A stretch of DNA of 64,000 nucleotides from Streptomyces liangshanensis (GTDB lineage Bacteria > Actinomycetota > Actinomycetes > Streptomycetales > Streptomycetaceae): the NCBI RefSeq assembly GCF_011694815.1, contig NZ_CP050177.1, forward strand, positions 6,951,501 through 7,015,500, in the 5' to 3' direction. A program made the position numbers and the translations under genes. Shown here piece after piece: positions 16,155 through 25,536 of this stretch (within the stretch, counting starts at the first letter, position 1; each line of letters begins with the position of its first letter). The notes beneath the pieces were generated by a model. That model was given only the letters and a program-made list of their open reading frames with translations, made no database searches and was not told the origin of the DNA.

Positions 16155-16883
16155 TCAGGCGGGCTGGACCGCCGCGGAGATCCGCTCGGCGCGCAGCGCG
16201 TCGTACCAGCGGTCGTCCGTCGGCGGCAGCGCGTTGACGTCCAGCGCCAGCTTCAGCAGCAGGTCCGCGATGTGCGGGTTGCGTGCCATGACCGGGCCGT
16301 GCATGTACGTACCGAAGACGGTGTCGTTGTACGCGCCCTCCGTGCCGTCCCCCGTGCCGTTGCCCTTGCCCAGCCTGACCTGCGCGAACGGCCGGGCCGA
16401 CGGGCCGAGGTGGGTGACGCCCTGGTGGTTCTCGAAGCCGGTCAGCTGGGGCAGGCCGAGCCGCGGGTCGATGTCGCCGAGGACGTCACCGACACACCGC
16501 TCGCCCTCGCCGCGGGTCGAGACGACGTCGAGCAGCCCGAGGCCGGCCTCGCGCTCCCCGAGGTCGTTGATGAACTCGTGGCCGAGGATCTGGTAGCCGG
16601 CGCAGACCGAGAACACGATCGCGCCGTTCGACACGGCACGGCTGAGCCCGCCGTCCCGGCGCAGCCGCTCGGCGGCCAGCCGCTGCGGCCGGTCCTCACC
16701 GCCGCCGATCAGGTAGATGTCGCCCGAGGTCGGGATCGGCTGGTCACTGCGGACGTCCACGCGCGTGACACCCAGGCGGCGCTGTCTCGCACGGCGCTCC
16801 ACGACCAGCGCGTTGCCCTGGTCGCCGTACGTGCTCAGCAGGTCCGGATAGATCCACACCAGCCGCAGGCTGCTCTCGCTCAT
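16155..16883 (-). CDS. gatD: GatD, lipid II isoglutaminyl synthase glutaminase subunit
   Basis: This 242-residue class I glutamine amidotransferase has its nucleophile in FSVCAGYQILG at Cys94, the same number as in the characterised Staphylococcus aureus enzyme, and a late histidine in YMHGPVM. With MurT it amidates the D-Glu of the peptidoglycan stem peptide, supplying ammonia from glutamine. The murT gene ends 45 bp upstream, so the two form an operon. ATG 16883 is preferred over ATG 16925 because GGAAAGG lies 8 bases before it and conserved sequence (LRLVWIYPDLLSTYGDQGN) begins directly after. Confidence 0.93.
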   Translation of the reverse strand: MSESSLRLVWIYPDLLSTYGDQGNALVVERRARQRRLGVTRVDVRSDQPIPTSGDIYLIGGGEDRPQRLAAERLRRDGGLSRAVSNGAIVFSVCAGYQILGHEFINDLGEREAGLGLLDVVSTRGEGERCVGDVLGDIDPRLGLPQLTGFENHQGVTHLGPSARPFAQVRLGKGNGTGDGTEGAYNDTVFGTYMHGPVMARNPHIADLLLKLALDVNALPPTDDRWYDALRAERISAAVQPA

Positions 16884-16928
16884 GTTCGCTCGCCTTTCCG
16901 AAGCTCTCTGGGTCCGGGGGTCCATCGG

Positions 16929-18167
16929 TCAGTTACCGACCCTTCGACGCAGGTCCTGGAACGCGGTGTAGTTGGCGATGGCCTCGATCCGGCCGGGCGG
17001 CGCGAGCTGGACGGCCTCGTCCAGCGTCTCGCACACCCGGAAGTCGAGATTGGCCACCTCGAGACGGACGGCCAGGTCGAGCTTGCGGTCCCCGAGGACG
17101 AAGATCGGGTGCCCGGCGAGCCGTGTGTAGTCCACGTCCCACAGCCAGGAGGTGTCGGTGCCGTCGGCGCCCCGGGCGTTGACGGCCAGGACGACGGGGG
17201 TCGGCGGCGGGTCGATCAGGGAGAACGTCTCCAGCCAGCCCGCCGGGTTCTTCGCCAGCAGCAGCCGGATGTCCCGGTTGTGGAAGGACACCACGTCGTA
17301 CCGGCCGGCGACGGCCTGCACCTGGTACATCCGCTCCAGCGCCACCTGCGGCGGGACCCCGAAGGTCGCCACGACGGCCGCGGAGGTGGCCGCGTTCGAC
17401 TTGTTCGCCCGGCCCGGCAGCTGGAGGTGGATCGGCCACGCCGAACCGTGCGGGTCGAGGACGTGGTCGCCGTGCAGCGCCCAGCTCGGCGAGGGCCTGC
17501 GGAAACCGCACTCGCCGCAGAACCAGTCGTCCCCGGGGCGCTGCATCACACCGCCGCAGGACGGGCACGACCAGGCGTCGTCCTTCCACTCCTGGCCCGC
17601 CGCCACCCACACCACGTTGGGGGAGGAGGAGGCGGCCCAGACGATCAGCGGGTCGTCCGCGTTGGCGATGACCACGGCCTTCGTGCCGGCCAGGCCCTCG
17701 CGCCACTTCTCGGCGAGCATCCGGGTCTCGGCGGCGCGGTCGAGCTGGTCGCGCGAGAGGTTCAGCAGCGCGATCGCCTTCGGCGTGGTGTCGCGCGCCA
17801 CACCCGCGAGGTACTTCTCGTCCACCTCGATCACGCCGTACTTCGCGTCCGAGCCGCCCGCCAGGGCGGAGGTGATCCCCGCCGGCATGTTGGCGCCGAG
17901 CGCGTTCGACACGACGGGTCCCGCGGCGCCCAGCGCCTCGGCGATCAGCCGTGTGGTGGTGGTCTTGCCGTTCGTCGCCGACACGAGGATGACGTCCAGG
18001 TGCTGCGCCAGCCGCCCCAGCAGATCGGGGTCGAGCTTCAGCGCCACCTTCCCGCCGATCACCGATCCGCTGCCGCGGCCAGCCGCGCGCGACACCGCCG
18101 CCGCGGCCTTGCCCGCCGTCACGGCCAACTTGGCCCGCGGCGACAGCGGCTCCGTGTTGCCTGCCAT
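16929..18167 (-). CDS. murT: MurT, lipid II isoglutaminyl synthase Mur-ligase subunit
   Basis: This 412-residue Mur-ligase-type protein has the ATP loop ATNGKTTTT (residues 64-72), the central domain with IEVDEKYL and NLSRDQLDR, and a DUF1727-like C-terminal domain (VLAVNARGADGTDTSWLWD). A four-cysteine zinc ribbon (Cys201, Cys204, Cys217, Cys220), characteristic of MurT, is inserted in the middle domain. It activates the D-Glu carboxylate of lipid II, and GatD then supplies ammonia. It is the first gene of the murT-gatD operon. Confidence 0.95.
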   Translation of the reverse strand: MAGNTEPLSPRAKLAVTAGKAAAAVSRAAGRGSGSVIGGKVALKLDPDLLGRLAQHLDVILVSATNGKTTTTRLIAEALGAAGPVVSNALGANMPAGITSALAGGSDAKYGVIEVDEKYLAGVARDTTPKAIALLNLSRDQLDRAAETRMLAEKWREGLAGTKAVVIANADDPLIVWAASSSPNVVWVAAGQEWKDDAWSCPSCGGVMQRPGDDWFCGECGFRRPSPSWALHGDHVLDPHGSAWPIHLQLPGRANKSNAATSAAVVATFGVPPQVALERMYQVQAVAGRYDVVSFHNRDIRLLLAKNPAGWLETFSLIDPPPTPVVLAVNARGADGTDTSWLWDVDYTRLAGHPIFVLGDRKLDLAVRLEVANLDFRVCETLDEAVQLAPPGRIEAIANYTAFQDLRRRVGN

Positions 18168-18283
18168 CGTCCTTGATCCTCCTTGCGTCGGTCCGTGGGT
18201 CAGCCTATCGAGATCCGGCCAGGGCCCCGAACCGCGGCACCGGGCAGAAGGCGGGGGTCACGCTGGACCGTACCCTGAGCGTC

Positions 18284-18829
18284 ATGCGAAACCGTCCGAT
18301 CCCCGGCAGTTCCGGGCGAGTACGAGCCATGAGATTGCTGGGCGATCCGGTGCTGCACGCCCCCTGCGAAGCCGTCACCGACTTCGGCCCCGACCTCGCG
18401 TCGCTGGTCGAGGACCTTTTCGCGACGATGTACGCCGCCCGGGGTGTCGGCCTGGCGGCCTGCCAGATCGGGGTCGCGCAACGGGTGTTCGTGTACGACT
18501 GCCCGGACGACGAGGACGTCCGCCATCTCGGGCACCTCGTCAATCCGCGGCTGACGGAGGCGGACGGCATTGTCCTCCGCGGCCCCGAGGGCTGTCTCTC
18601 GCTGCCGGGCGTCGAGGCCGGAACCGAGCGGTTCGACCGGGCCGTCGTGGAGGGGTTCACCCTGGACGGCGCGCCGGTACGGGTGGAGGGCACCGGGTTC
18701 TTCGCCCGTTGCCTCCAGCACGAGTGCGACCACCTGGCCGGGACGGTCTACACCGACCGGCTCACGGGGTGGCGCAAGGCCAGGGCGCTGCGGGCGGGCC
18801 GCCGGGTGCCGGGCGCCCTGACGGGCTGA
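18284..18829 (+). CDS. def: Peptide deformylase
   Basis: This 181-residue enzyme carries the three deformylase motifs in order: GVGLAACQIG (54-63), EGCLSLPG (102-109, metal ligand Cys104) and QHECDHLAG (145-153, metal-binding histidines and catalytic Glu). It removes the formyl group from nascent protein N-termini. ATG 18284 gives a normal length; an internal ATG at 18329 is possible but would cut the N-terminal strand. The gene is divergent from murT-gatD. Confidence 0.94.
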   Translation: MRNRPIPGSSGRVRAMRLLGDPVLHAPCEAVTDFGPDLASLVEDLFATMYAARGVGLAACQIGVAQRVFVYDCPDDEDVRHLGHLVNPRLTEADGIVLRGPEGCLSLPGVEAGTERFDRAVVEGFTLDGAPVRVEGTGFFARCLQHECDHLAGTVYTDRLTGWRKARALRAGRRVPGALTG

Positions 18830-18932
18830 CCCGCGGCCGGCGGGGCCGGGGTCCGTACGTGGCGGGCCCGCGGGACCCGTACGTACCGGGCCCGACCGGC
18901 CGCGTACCGCGCCTGTCCGGTTCCGGGGCATG

Positions 18933-19577
18933 TCAGAACGCCGGTCCGCCCGTGCGGTCGCCCGCGACCGCCAGGCGGCCCCACAGCAGATCCGCCAGGC
19001 TGCGCACCAACTGCTCGCGCGGGCAGGGGCGTTCCCCGAGCCACCAGTCGCCCGCGCCGTGCATCATGCCGACGATGCCGTGCCCCCAGACCCGCGCCAG
19101 CTGCTGGCTGTCGGGTCCGAGGTCGACCCGGTCCTCGATGACCTTGGCCAATTCCTCACCCAGGCGCCGCAGCAGCGGGACCGAGTGCCGGCCCACGTCG
19201 AAGCCCTGCTCGGGCGGCTGGCTGTCCTCGGCGGGGTGCATCAGGAAGCGGTAGACCTGCGGCCTCGCCTCGATCGCGGCGAGATACGTGTCGAGCGTCG
19301 CCTCGACCCGCTGGCGGCGCTCCGCGGGCGCGTCGAGCGCCGCCCGCAACGCGTCGAGCAGGGCGTCCGTGTGACGCTTGGCCAGCGCCTTGTACAGGCC
19401 GCCCTTGTCGCCGAAGTGCCGGTAGAGGATCGGCTTGGTGATGCCCGCCTCCGCGGCGATGGCGTTCATGGAGGCCTGGGGGCCGTCCCGGAGCACCACC
19501 CGGTCCGCGGCTTCCAGCAGTTGGCGCCGGCGCTGCTGCGCCGATCGCTGCTGATCGGCCTGCTGTGTGGTCTCCAT
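18933..19577 (-). CDS. TetR-family transcriptional regulator
   Basis: This 214-residue protein has a clear N-terminal TetR helix-turn-helix (RRQLLEAADRVVLRDGPQAS, then EAGITKPILYRHFGDKGGLYKAL) and a ligand-binding region with RVWGHGIVGMMHGAGDWWL. It is divergent from an acyl-CoA dehydrogenase gene, and palindromes lie between them, so it probably represses that gene and itself in response to an acyl-CoA or fatty acid (inference). ATG 19577, behind GGGGAGAGG, is chosen over an upstream in-frame ATG. Confidence 0.92.
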   Translation of the reverse strand: METTQQADQQRSAQQRRRQLLEAADRVVLRDGPQASMNAIAAEAGITKPILYRHFGDKGGLYKALAKRHTDALLDALRAALDAPAERRQRVEATLDTYLAAIEARPQVYRFLMHPAEDSQPPEQGFDVGRHSVPLLRRLGEELAKVIEDRVDLGPDSQQLARVWGHGIVGMMHGAGDWWLGERPCPREQLVRSLADLLWGRLAVAGDRTGGPAF

Positions 19578-19663
19578 CGTGCCTCTCCCCGCCCTGCGAT
19601 ATCCGTGACGCCCGGGCAACGTAACACCCCACTGCTCGGCGATGCCGCCCGCTCCTTGGCCGG

Positions 19664-19711
19664 TTGACATCGGCTACTTGCGAGTAACAGACTGCGGTTA
19701 CCGCGAGTAAC
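19664..19711. promoter_or_regulatory. Promoter element and TetR-type operators
   Basis: A -35-like TTGACA (19664-19669) precedes two related palindromes: TACT-TGCG-AGTA (19675-19686) and TTACCGCGAGTAA (19698-19710). Both contain GCGAGTAAC. They lie 33-80 bp before the acyl-CoA dehydrogenase ATG and are likely sites for the divergent TetR regulator. Confidence 0.7.
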
Positions 19712-19743
19712 AAGCGCAAGCGACACAGTACCGGAGGGGAACG

Positions 19744-20973
19744 ATGGCCGAGTTCACGCTCGAACTCAACGACGACCAGAAGCAGGTCCGCGACTGGCTC
19801 CACGGCTTCGCCGCGGACGTCATGCGCCCGGCCGCCGCCGAGTGGGACGAGCGTGAGGAGACACCCTGGCCGATCATCCAGGAAGCCGCCAAGATCGGAA
19901 TTTATTCCCTCGACTTCTACGCCCAGCAGTACTTCGACCCCACGGGCCTCGGCATCCCCCTCACGATGGAGGAGCTGTTCTGGGGCGACGCGGGCATCGC
20001 CCTGTCGATCGTCGGTACGGGCCTGGCGGCCGTCGGCGTCCTCGCCAACGGCACCGAGGAACAGATCGGCACCTGGGTGCCCCAGATGTACGGCGACGCC
20101 GACGACGTGAAGCTGGCCGCCTTCTGCTCCTCGGAACCCGACGCGGGCTCCGACGTCGCCGCCATGCGGACCCGCGCCGTCCACGACGAGGCCACCGGCG
20201 AATGGGTCTTGAACGGCACCAAGACCTGGGCGACCAACGGCGGCATCGCCCACGTCCACGTCGTGGTCGCCGTCGTCGACCCGGCGCTGGGCACCAAGGG
20301 CCACGCCTCCTTCGTCGTACCGCCCGGCACCCCCGGCCTCTCCCAGGGGCAGAAGTTCAGGAAGCACGGCATCCGCGCCTCCCACACCGCCGAAGTCGTC
20401 CTGGAGGACGTCAGGATCCCCGGCCACTGCCTCCTCGGCGGCAAGGAGAAGCTCGACGAACGCCTCGCCCGGGCCCGCAAGCGCGCGGCGGCGCCCGGCG
20501 GCGAGCGGGTGCGGAACGCGGCCATGGCCACCTTCGAGGCCTCCCGCCCGGCGGTCGGCGCGATGGCCGTCGGCACCGCCAGGGCCGCGTACGAGGTCGC
20601 GCTCGACTACGCCAGGACCCGGACCCAGTTCGGCCGGCCGATCATCGACAACCAGGGCATCGCCTTCCAGCTCGCCGACATGCGCACGCGCGTGGACGCC
20701 GCCCGCCTGCTCGTGTGGCGCGCGTCCTGGATGGCGGCGGCGGGCAAGCCGTTCGACTCGGCCGAGGGCTCGATGTCGAAGCTGTACGCAAGCGAGACCG
20801 CGAAGGAGGTCACGGCGCAGGCCGTGCAGATACTCGGCGGCAACGGCTACACCCGGGAGTACCCGGTCGAGCGGATGCACCGCGACAGCGCGATCTACAC
20901 CATCTTCGAGGGGACGAGCGAGATCCAGCGCCTGGTCATCGCCCGCACGTTGTCGGGCATGCCCATCCGCTGA
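19744..20973 (+). CDS. Acyl-CoA dehydrogenase
   Basis: This 409-residue flavoprotein has the acyl-CoA dehydrogenase layout: an N-terminal helical domain, the CSSEPDAGSDVAAMRT and GTKTWATNGG segments of the middle beta domain, and a C-terminal helical domain with RTQFGRPI, QILGGNGYTREYPVERMHRD and IFEGTSEIQRL. It would oxidise an acyl-CoA to the enoyl-CoA, passing electrons to ETF. A strong ribosome site (GGAGGGGA) precedes the ATG. Chain-length specificity cannot be read by eye. Confidence 0.95.
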   Translation: MAEFTLELNDDQKQVRDWLHGFAADVMRPAAAEWDEREETPWPIIQEAAKIGIYSLDFYAQQYFDPTGLGIPLTMEELFWGDAGIALSIVGTGLAAVGVLANGTEEQIGTWVPQMYGDADDVKLAAFCSSEPDAGSDVAAMRTRAVHDEATGEWVLNGTKTWATNGGIAHVHVVVAVVDPALGTKGHASFVVPPGTPGLSQGQKFRKHGIRASHTAEVVLEDVRIPGHCLLGGKEKLDERLARARKRAAAPGGERVRNAAMATFEASRPAVGAMAVGTARAAYEVALDYARTRTQFGRPIIDNQGIAFQLADMRTRVDAARLLVWRASWMAAAGKPFDSAEGSMSKLYASETAKEVTAQAVQILGGNGYTREYPVERMHRDSAIYTIFEGTSEIQRLVIARTLSGMPIR

Positions 20974-21000
20974 GACGCCGGAACCGCCGCGACGGCCGGA

Positions 21001-21042
21001 GCCGCCCGCCCCCGCCGGAACCCTCCGGCGCGGGCGGGCGGC
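21001..21042. terminator. Bidirectional hairpin terminator
   Basis: GCCGCCCGCCCCCGCCGGA pairs with TCCGGCGCGGGCGGGCGGC (one internal mismatch region) around a 4-nt loop. It sits between the convergent dehydrogenase and glutathione peroxidase genes. Confidence 0.8.
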
Positions 21043-21056
21043 GCGTCCCGTGACGC

Positions 21057-21545
21057 TCAGGCGGACAGCTGCGCCTCGACGGCCGCGACCAGTTCGGGGG
21101 CTCCGGGCTCGGTGGTGGGCCGGAAGCGGGCCACGACCTCGCCCTTCGGCGAGAGCAGGAACTTCTCGAAGTTCCAGCTCACATCACCCGCGCCGCCCTC
21201 CGCGTCCGCCGTCTTCGTCAGCTCCACGTAGAGGGGGTGACGCTGGTCACCGTTCACGTCCACCTTCTCCAGGAGCGGGAAGCTCACGCCGTACGTCGCC
21301 GAGCAGAAGGCCTGGATCTCCTCGGCGCTGCCCGGCTCCTGCCCGGCGAACTGGTTGCAGGGCACCCCGAGCACGGTGAACCCGCGGTCGCCGTACTCCT
21401 TCTGAAGCTGCTCCAGCCCGGTGTACTGCGGGGTGAGGCCGCACTTGGACGCCACGTTCACCACCAGAACCGCCTTGCCCTCGTACGCCGCGAGCGAGGT
21501 CGGCTCACCGGCGAGTGTGCGCAGCGGAATGTCGTACAGGGTCAT
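21057..21545 (-). CDS. Glutathione peroxidase-family thiol peroxidase
   Basis: This 162-residue protein has the family motifs: NVASKCGLTPQY with the peroxidatic Cys35, GVPCNQFAGQEPG with Cys63 and the active-site Gln, and DVSWNFEKFL with the active-site Trp. Actinomycetes use mycothiol rather than glutathione, so the reductant is probably thioredoxin or mycothiol (knowledge-based inference). It is a single gene with a GGAGACC ribosome site. Confidence 0.93.
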   Translation of the reverse strand: MTLYDIPLRTLAGEPTSLAAYEGKAVLVVNVASKCGLTPQYTGLEQLQKEYGDRGFTVLGVPCNQFAGQEPGSAEEIQAFCSATYGVSFPLLEKVDVNGDQRHPLYVELTKTADAEGGAGDVSWNFEKFLLSPKGEVVARFRPTTEPGAPELVAAVEAQLSA

Positions 21546-21676
21546 CCTGGGTCTCCTCGGTGCAGGCGGTGTCCGTCCATTGTGGACCCGCCGCCCGCGC
21601 GGCGATCAGGGGGTCACGCCCGTCGTGCACCGGGCCGGCCGTACCGGAGCGGCGGCCGGGGTGGTAGACGTGGGGC

Positions 21677-21922
21677 ATGCCCGATTCCCGTCAACCGGAC
21701 CTGTTCCCGCCGGACGGACCGGCGCCCGGCCCGCCGCCGGGCTCCGCCCCGGAGCCCGCCCGCGGCCTGGTCCGGTGCCGCATGTGCGGCCGCCCCCTGC
21801 GCGGTACGGCGTCCCGGCGCAGCGGTCTCGGGCCCGACTGCGACGCCAAGTTGCACCCGCCCGCGCCGGACATCAGGACCCGGCGGCGCGAGGCCGACCA
21901 GGACCCGATCCCCGGCTTCTGA
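21677..21922 (+). CDS. Small zinc-ribbon protein (DUF6011-like)
   Basis: This 81-residue protein has a proline-rich N-terminal half and a short zinc-binding core, CRMCGRPLRG followed by GLGPDCDAKL. The C-x2-C ... GPxC pattern matches the DUF6011 type found in actinomycetes. The function is unknown; the ribbon may bind nucleic acid. It stands alone between two minus-strand genes. Confidence 0.78.
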   Translation: MPDSRQPDLFPPDGPAPGPPPGSAPEPARGLVRCRMCGRPLRGTASRRSGLGPDCDAKLHPPAPDIRTRRREADQDPIPGF

Positions 21923-21961
21923 CCCGGGGCGCCGGGTGGCCGTTCCCGGGCGGGACGGTGG

Positions 21962-22840
21962 CTACCCCTCGGCGGCGTGCCGCCGGAACAGCCCTTCCTG
22001 CACCACCGACACCAGCAGCGTGCCCGCCCGGTCGTAGATCCGGCCGCGCGCCAGCCCCCGGCCGCCCGTCGCGATCGGCGACTCCTGGTCGTACAGGAAC
22101 CACTCGTCGGCGCGGAACGGGTGATGGAACCACATGGCGTGATCCAGGCTCGCCATGTCGAATCCCCGCGGGCCCCAGAGGGGTTCAACTGGAATCCGTA
22201 CGGCGTCGAGCAAGGTCATGTCACTCGCGTACGTCAACGCGCAGGTGTGCACCAGCGGATCGTCCCCCAGCGGCCCCACCGCGCGCATCCACACCGCGCT
22301 GCGCGGGTCCGCGTCCTGGATCTCCTCGCGCGTCCAGCGCAGCCGGTCCACGTACCGGATGTCGAAGGGCTGGCGCCTGGCCATCCGCTCCAACGACTGC
22401 GGCAGGCCGCCCAGATGCTCCCGTACCTCCTCCGCGACCGTCGGCAGCGACTCGGGGTCGGGGAAGTCGAGCCGCGGCGGCAGTTGGTGCTCGATCCCGC
22501 CCTCCTCGGGGCGGTGGAAGGACGCCGTCAGGTTGAAGATCGTCCGGCCCTCCTGCACGGCCGTCACCCGGCGGGTGGTGAACGACCGTCCGTCCCTGAC
22601 CCGTTCCACCTGGTAGACGATCGGGACGCCGGGGCGCCCCGGGCGCAGGAAGTACGCGTGCAGTGAGTGGACCGGCCGGTCGCCGTCGGTGGTACGGCCG
22701 GCCGCGACCAGCGCCTGGCCCGCGACCTGACCCCCGAAGACCCGTTGCAGGGACTCCTGGGGGCTGCGGCCGCGGAAGATGTCGACCTCGATCCGCTCCA
22801 GATCGAGGAGGTCGACCAGCCGCTCGGCGGGGTTCGTCAT
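21962..22840 (-). CDS. tesB: Acyl-CoA thioesterase II
   Basis: This 292-residue protein has the double hot-dog fold of TesB: N-terminal VFGGQVAGQALVAA and SLHAYFLRPG, a middle section with SFTTRRVTAVQEG, and the second domain with TCALTYASDMTLLD, SLDHAMWFH and QESPIATGGRGL. These carry the Asp and Gln/Thr active-site residues of the family. It hydrolyses acyl-CoAs to free fatty acid and CoA. It follows the helicase gene on the same strand with a 50-bp gap. Confidence 0.94.
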   Translation of the reverse strand: MTNPAERLVDLLDLERIEVDIFRGRSPQESLQRVFGGQVAGQALVAAGRTTDGDRPVHSLHAYFLRPGRPGVPIVYQVERVRDGRSFTTRRVTAVQEGRTIFNLTASFHRPEEGGIEHQLPPRLDFPDPESLPTVAEEVREHLGGLPQSLERMARRQPFDIRYVDRLRWTREEIQDADPRSAVWMRAVGPLGDDPLVHTCALTYASDMTLLDAVRIPVEPLWGPRGFDMASLDHAMWFHHPFRADEWFLYDQESPIATGGRGLARGRIYDRAGTLLVSVVQEGLFRRHAAEG

Positions 22841-22890
22841 GGTGTGATGCGCTCCTTGTGTCTCTTCTTCGCCCCGTCGCCCGCCACCGG

Positions 22891-25416
22891 TCAGCGGACC
22901 GCGGAGAGCTGGCCCACCGACGTCACGCGCAGGACGGCCCGGCCCTCCTCGTCGGAGGCCGCGAGGTCCACCTCCGCGCCGATGCCCCAGTCATGATCGC
23001 CGTTCGGGTCGGCGAACGTCTGCCGGACCCGCCACAGGCCGTGCTCGGCGTCCTCCTCGATGGACAGCAGCTTGGGGCCGCGGGCGTCGGGACCGGTGCC
23101 CAGGTCCTCGTACTCGTCCCAGTACGCGTCCATCGCCTCGCCCCACCGGTCCGCGTCCCAGCCCGAGTCGCCGTCCAGCTCGCCCAGGTCGTTGACACGG
23201 TCCAGCGCCGCCAGCTCCACCCGGCGGAACATCGCGTTGCGCACCAGGACCCGGAAGGCACGCGCGTTCGCCGTGACCGGGCGCACCTGGTCCGCCTTCT
23301 CCTGCGCCTGCTCGGCCGTCTCCACCTCGGGGTTGGCCAACTGCTCCCACTCGTCGAGCAGACTGGAGTCCACCTGACGGACCATCTCGCCCAGCCAGGC
23401 GGTCAGATCCTCCAGGTCCTCCGACTTCAGATCGTCCGGAATGGTGTGTTCCAGCGCCTTGTACGCGCCCGCCAGATAGCGCAGGACGATGCCCTCGGTC
23501 CTGGCCAGCTCGTAGTGGGACGTGAATTCCGTGAAGGACAGGGCCCGTTCGTACATGTCCCGGATCACGGACTTCGGCGAGACGGGGTGGTCGCCGACCC
23601 ACGGATGGCTCGTGCGGTACACGTTGTACGCGTGCACGAGCAGCTCCTCCAGCGGCTTCGGGTACGTGATCTCCTGGAGCCGCTCCATCCGCTCCTCGTA
23701 CTCGATCCCCTCGGACTTCATCGCGCCGACCGCCTCGCCGCGCGCCTTGTTCTGCTGCGCCGCCAGGATCTGCCGCGGATCGTCGAGCGTGGACTCGACG
23801 ACCGACACCATGTCCAGCGCGTACGACGGGGATTCGGGGTCCAGCAGCTCGAACGAGGCCAGCGCGAACGTGGACAGCGGCTGGTTCAGCGCGAAGTCCT
23901 GCTGGAGGTCGACGGTGAGGCGGACGATCCTGCCCTCCGCGTCCGGGGTCTCCAGCCGCTCCACCACACCGCCGTCCAGCAGCGAGCGGTAGATGGCGAG
24001 GGCCCGGCGGATGTGCCGCAGCTGCTGCCTGCGCGGCTCGTGGTTGTCCTCCAGCAGGTGGCGCATCGCCTCGAAGGCGTTGCCCGGCCGGGCGATGACC
24101 GACAGCAGCATGGTGTGCGTGACCCGGAAACGCGAGGTCAGCGGCTCGGGGTCGGAGTCGATCAGCTTGTCGAAGGTCGTCTCCGACCAGGCGACGAAGC
24201 CCTCCGGGGCCTTCTTCCTGACCACCTTGCGGCGCTTCTTCGGGTCGTCACCCGCCTTGGCGAGCGCCTTCTCGTTCTCCACGACGTGCTCGGGCGCCTG
24301 CGCGACGACCAGCCCGGCCGTGTCGAAGCCGGCCCGCCCCGCCCGCCCGGCGATCTGGTGGAACTCCCGCGCGCGCAACGTCCGTACCCGCGTGCCGTCG
24401 TACTTGGTCAGGGCGGTGAACAACACCGTACGGATGGGCACGTTGACGCCCACGCCGAGCGTGTCCGTACCGCAGATCACCTTCAACAGCCCCGCCTGCG
24501 CCAGCTTCTCCACCAGGCGCCGGTACTTGGGCAGCATGCCCGCGTGGTGCACGCCGATCCCGTGCCGCACGTACCGCGAGAGGTTCTGGCCGAACTTGGT
24601 GGTGAAGCGGAAACTGCCGATCAGGTCGGCGATCCGGTCCTTCTCCTCGCGGCTGCACATGTTGATGCTCATCAGCGACTGCGCCCGCTCGACGGCGGCG
24701 GCCTGCGTGAAGTGCACGATGTAGACCGGCGCCTGCTTGGTCTCCAGCAGCTCGGTCAGGGTCTCGGTGATGGGCGTCAGCTTGTACTCGTAGTACAGCG
24801 GCACCGGGCGCGTCGCCGACCGCACGACCGAGGTCGGGCGGCCCGTCCTGCGGGTCAGGTCCTCCTCGAACCGCGACATGTCGCCGAGGGTCGCGGACAT
24901 CAGGATGAACTGCGCCTGCGGCAGCTCCAGGATCGGGATCTGCCAGGCCCAGCCGCGGTCCGGCTCCGCGTAGAAGTGGAACTCGTCCATCACGACCTGG
25001 CCGACGTCCGCCTGCTTGCCGTCCCGCAGCGCGATGGACGCGAGCACCTCGGCCGTGCAGCAGATGACCGGGGCGTCGGCGTTGACCGACGCGTCACCGG
25101 TCAGCATCCCGACGTTCTCGGTGCCGAAGAGCTTGCACAGGTCGAAGAACTTCTCGGACACCAGGGCCTTGATCGGCGCGGTGTAGAACGTGACCTTGTC
25201 CTGCGCCAGGGCGGCGAAGTGCGCGCCCGCCGCGATGAGGCTCTTCCCGGAGCCCGTGGGGGTCGAGACGATCACGTTCGCCCCCGAGACCACCTCGATC
25301 AGCGCTTCCTCCTGAGCCGGGTAGAGCGTGATGCCCTCGCCCTCGGCCCAGGTGGTGAAGGCCTCGAAGAGGGCGTCGGGGTCGGCGGTCGGCGGCAGCT
25401 GATCAATGAGGGTCAC
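22891..25416 (-). CDS. DEAD/DEAH-box helicase with DUF3516-type C-terminus
   Basis: This protein of about 841 residues is an SF2 helicase of the Ski2/Mtr4-like type. Motifs are STPTGSGKS (P-loop, about 51-59), MDEFHFY (DExH, about 143-149), LMSATLGDMSRF, GIGVHHAGMLPKYRR, a GTDTLGVGVNVP motif V region and HQIAGRAGRAG (motif VI). The long C-terminal half matches the actinobacterial DUF3516 region. It probably acts on RNA, or on DNA in repair. I chose GTG 25416, where the conserved MTLIDQLPPTADPDALFEAF begins; an ATG at 25476 would add 20 basic residues. Confidence 0.92.
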   Translation of the reverse strand: MTLIDQLPPTADPDALFEAFTTWAEGEGITLYPAQEEALIEVVSGANVIVSTPTGSGKSLIAAGAHFAALAQDKVTFYTAPIKALVSEKFFDLCKLFGTENVGMLTGDASVNADAPVICCTAEVLASIALRDGKQADVGQVVMDEFHFYAEPDRGWAWQIPILELPQAQFILMSATLGDMSRFEEDLTRRTGRPTSVVRSATRPVPLYYEYKLTPITETLTELLETKQAPVYIVHFTQAAAVERAQSLMSINMCSREEKDRIADLIGSFRFTTKFGQNLSRYVRHGIGVHHAGMLPKYRRLVEKLAQAGLLKVICGTDTLGVGVNVPIRTVLFTALTKYDGTRVRTLRAREFHQIAGRAGRAGFDTAGLVVAQAPEHVVENEKALAKAGDDPKKRRKVVRKKAPEGFVAWSETTFDKLIDSDPEPLTSRFRVTHTMLLSVIARPGNAFEAMRHLLEDNHEPRRQQLRHIRRALAIYRSLLDGGVVERLETPDAEGRIVRLTVDLQQDFALNQPLSTFALASFELLDPESPSYALDMVSVVESTLDDPRQILAAQQNKARGEAVGAMKSEGIEYEERMERLQEITYPKPLEELLVHAYNVYRTSHPWVGDHPVSPKSVIRDMYERALSFTEFTSHYELARTEGIVLRYLAGAYKALEHTIPDDLKSEDLEDLTAWLGEMVRQVDSSLLDEWEQLANPEVETAEQAQEKADQVRPVTANARAFRVLVRNAMFRRVELAALDRVNDLGELDGDSGWDADRWGEAMDAYWDEYEDLGTGPDARGPKLLSIEEDAEHGLWRVRQTFADPNGDHDWGIGAEVDLAASDEEGRAVLRVTSVGQLSAVR

Positions 25417-25536
25417 CACCCCATCTTGCCTGCCTCGCGCCCTCCGGCGGGAACCGGCCGTCCGGCCGAAGATCATGAGCGGTACTCTGCCCTGTCAACT
25501 GAGCATCACCACAACTGCAATGGGGCGGGTACGACC

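Noticed and set aside
18840..18930. GTACGT-rich repeats after the deformylase gene as an operator
   Set aside because: The repeats are imperfect direct copies without clear symmetry and have no divergent promoter to control.
22663..25536. Long plus-strand frame opposite the helicase gene
   Set aside because: It mirrors the helicase codons and shows no domain. Only its last part, from 25537, is a real gene (YdjM-like).
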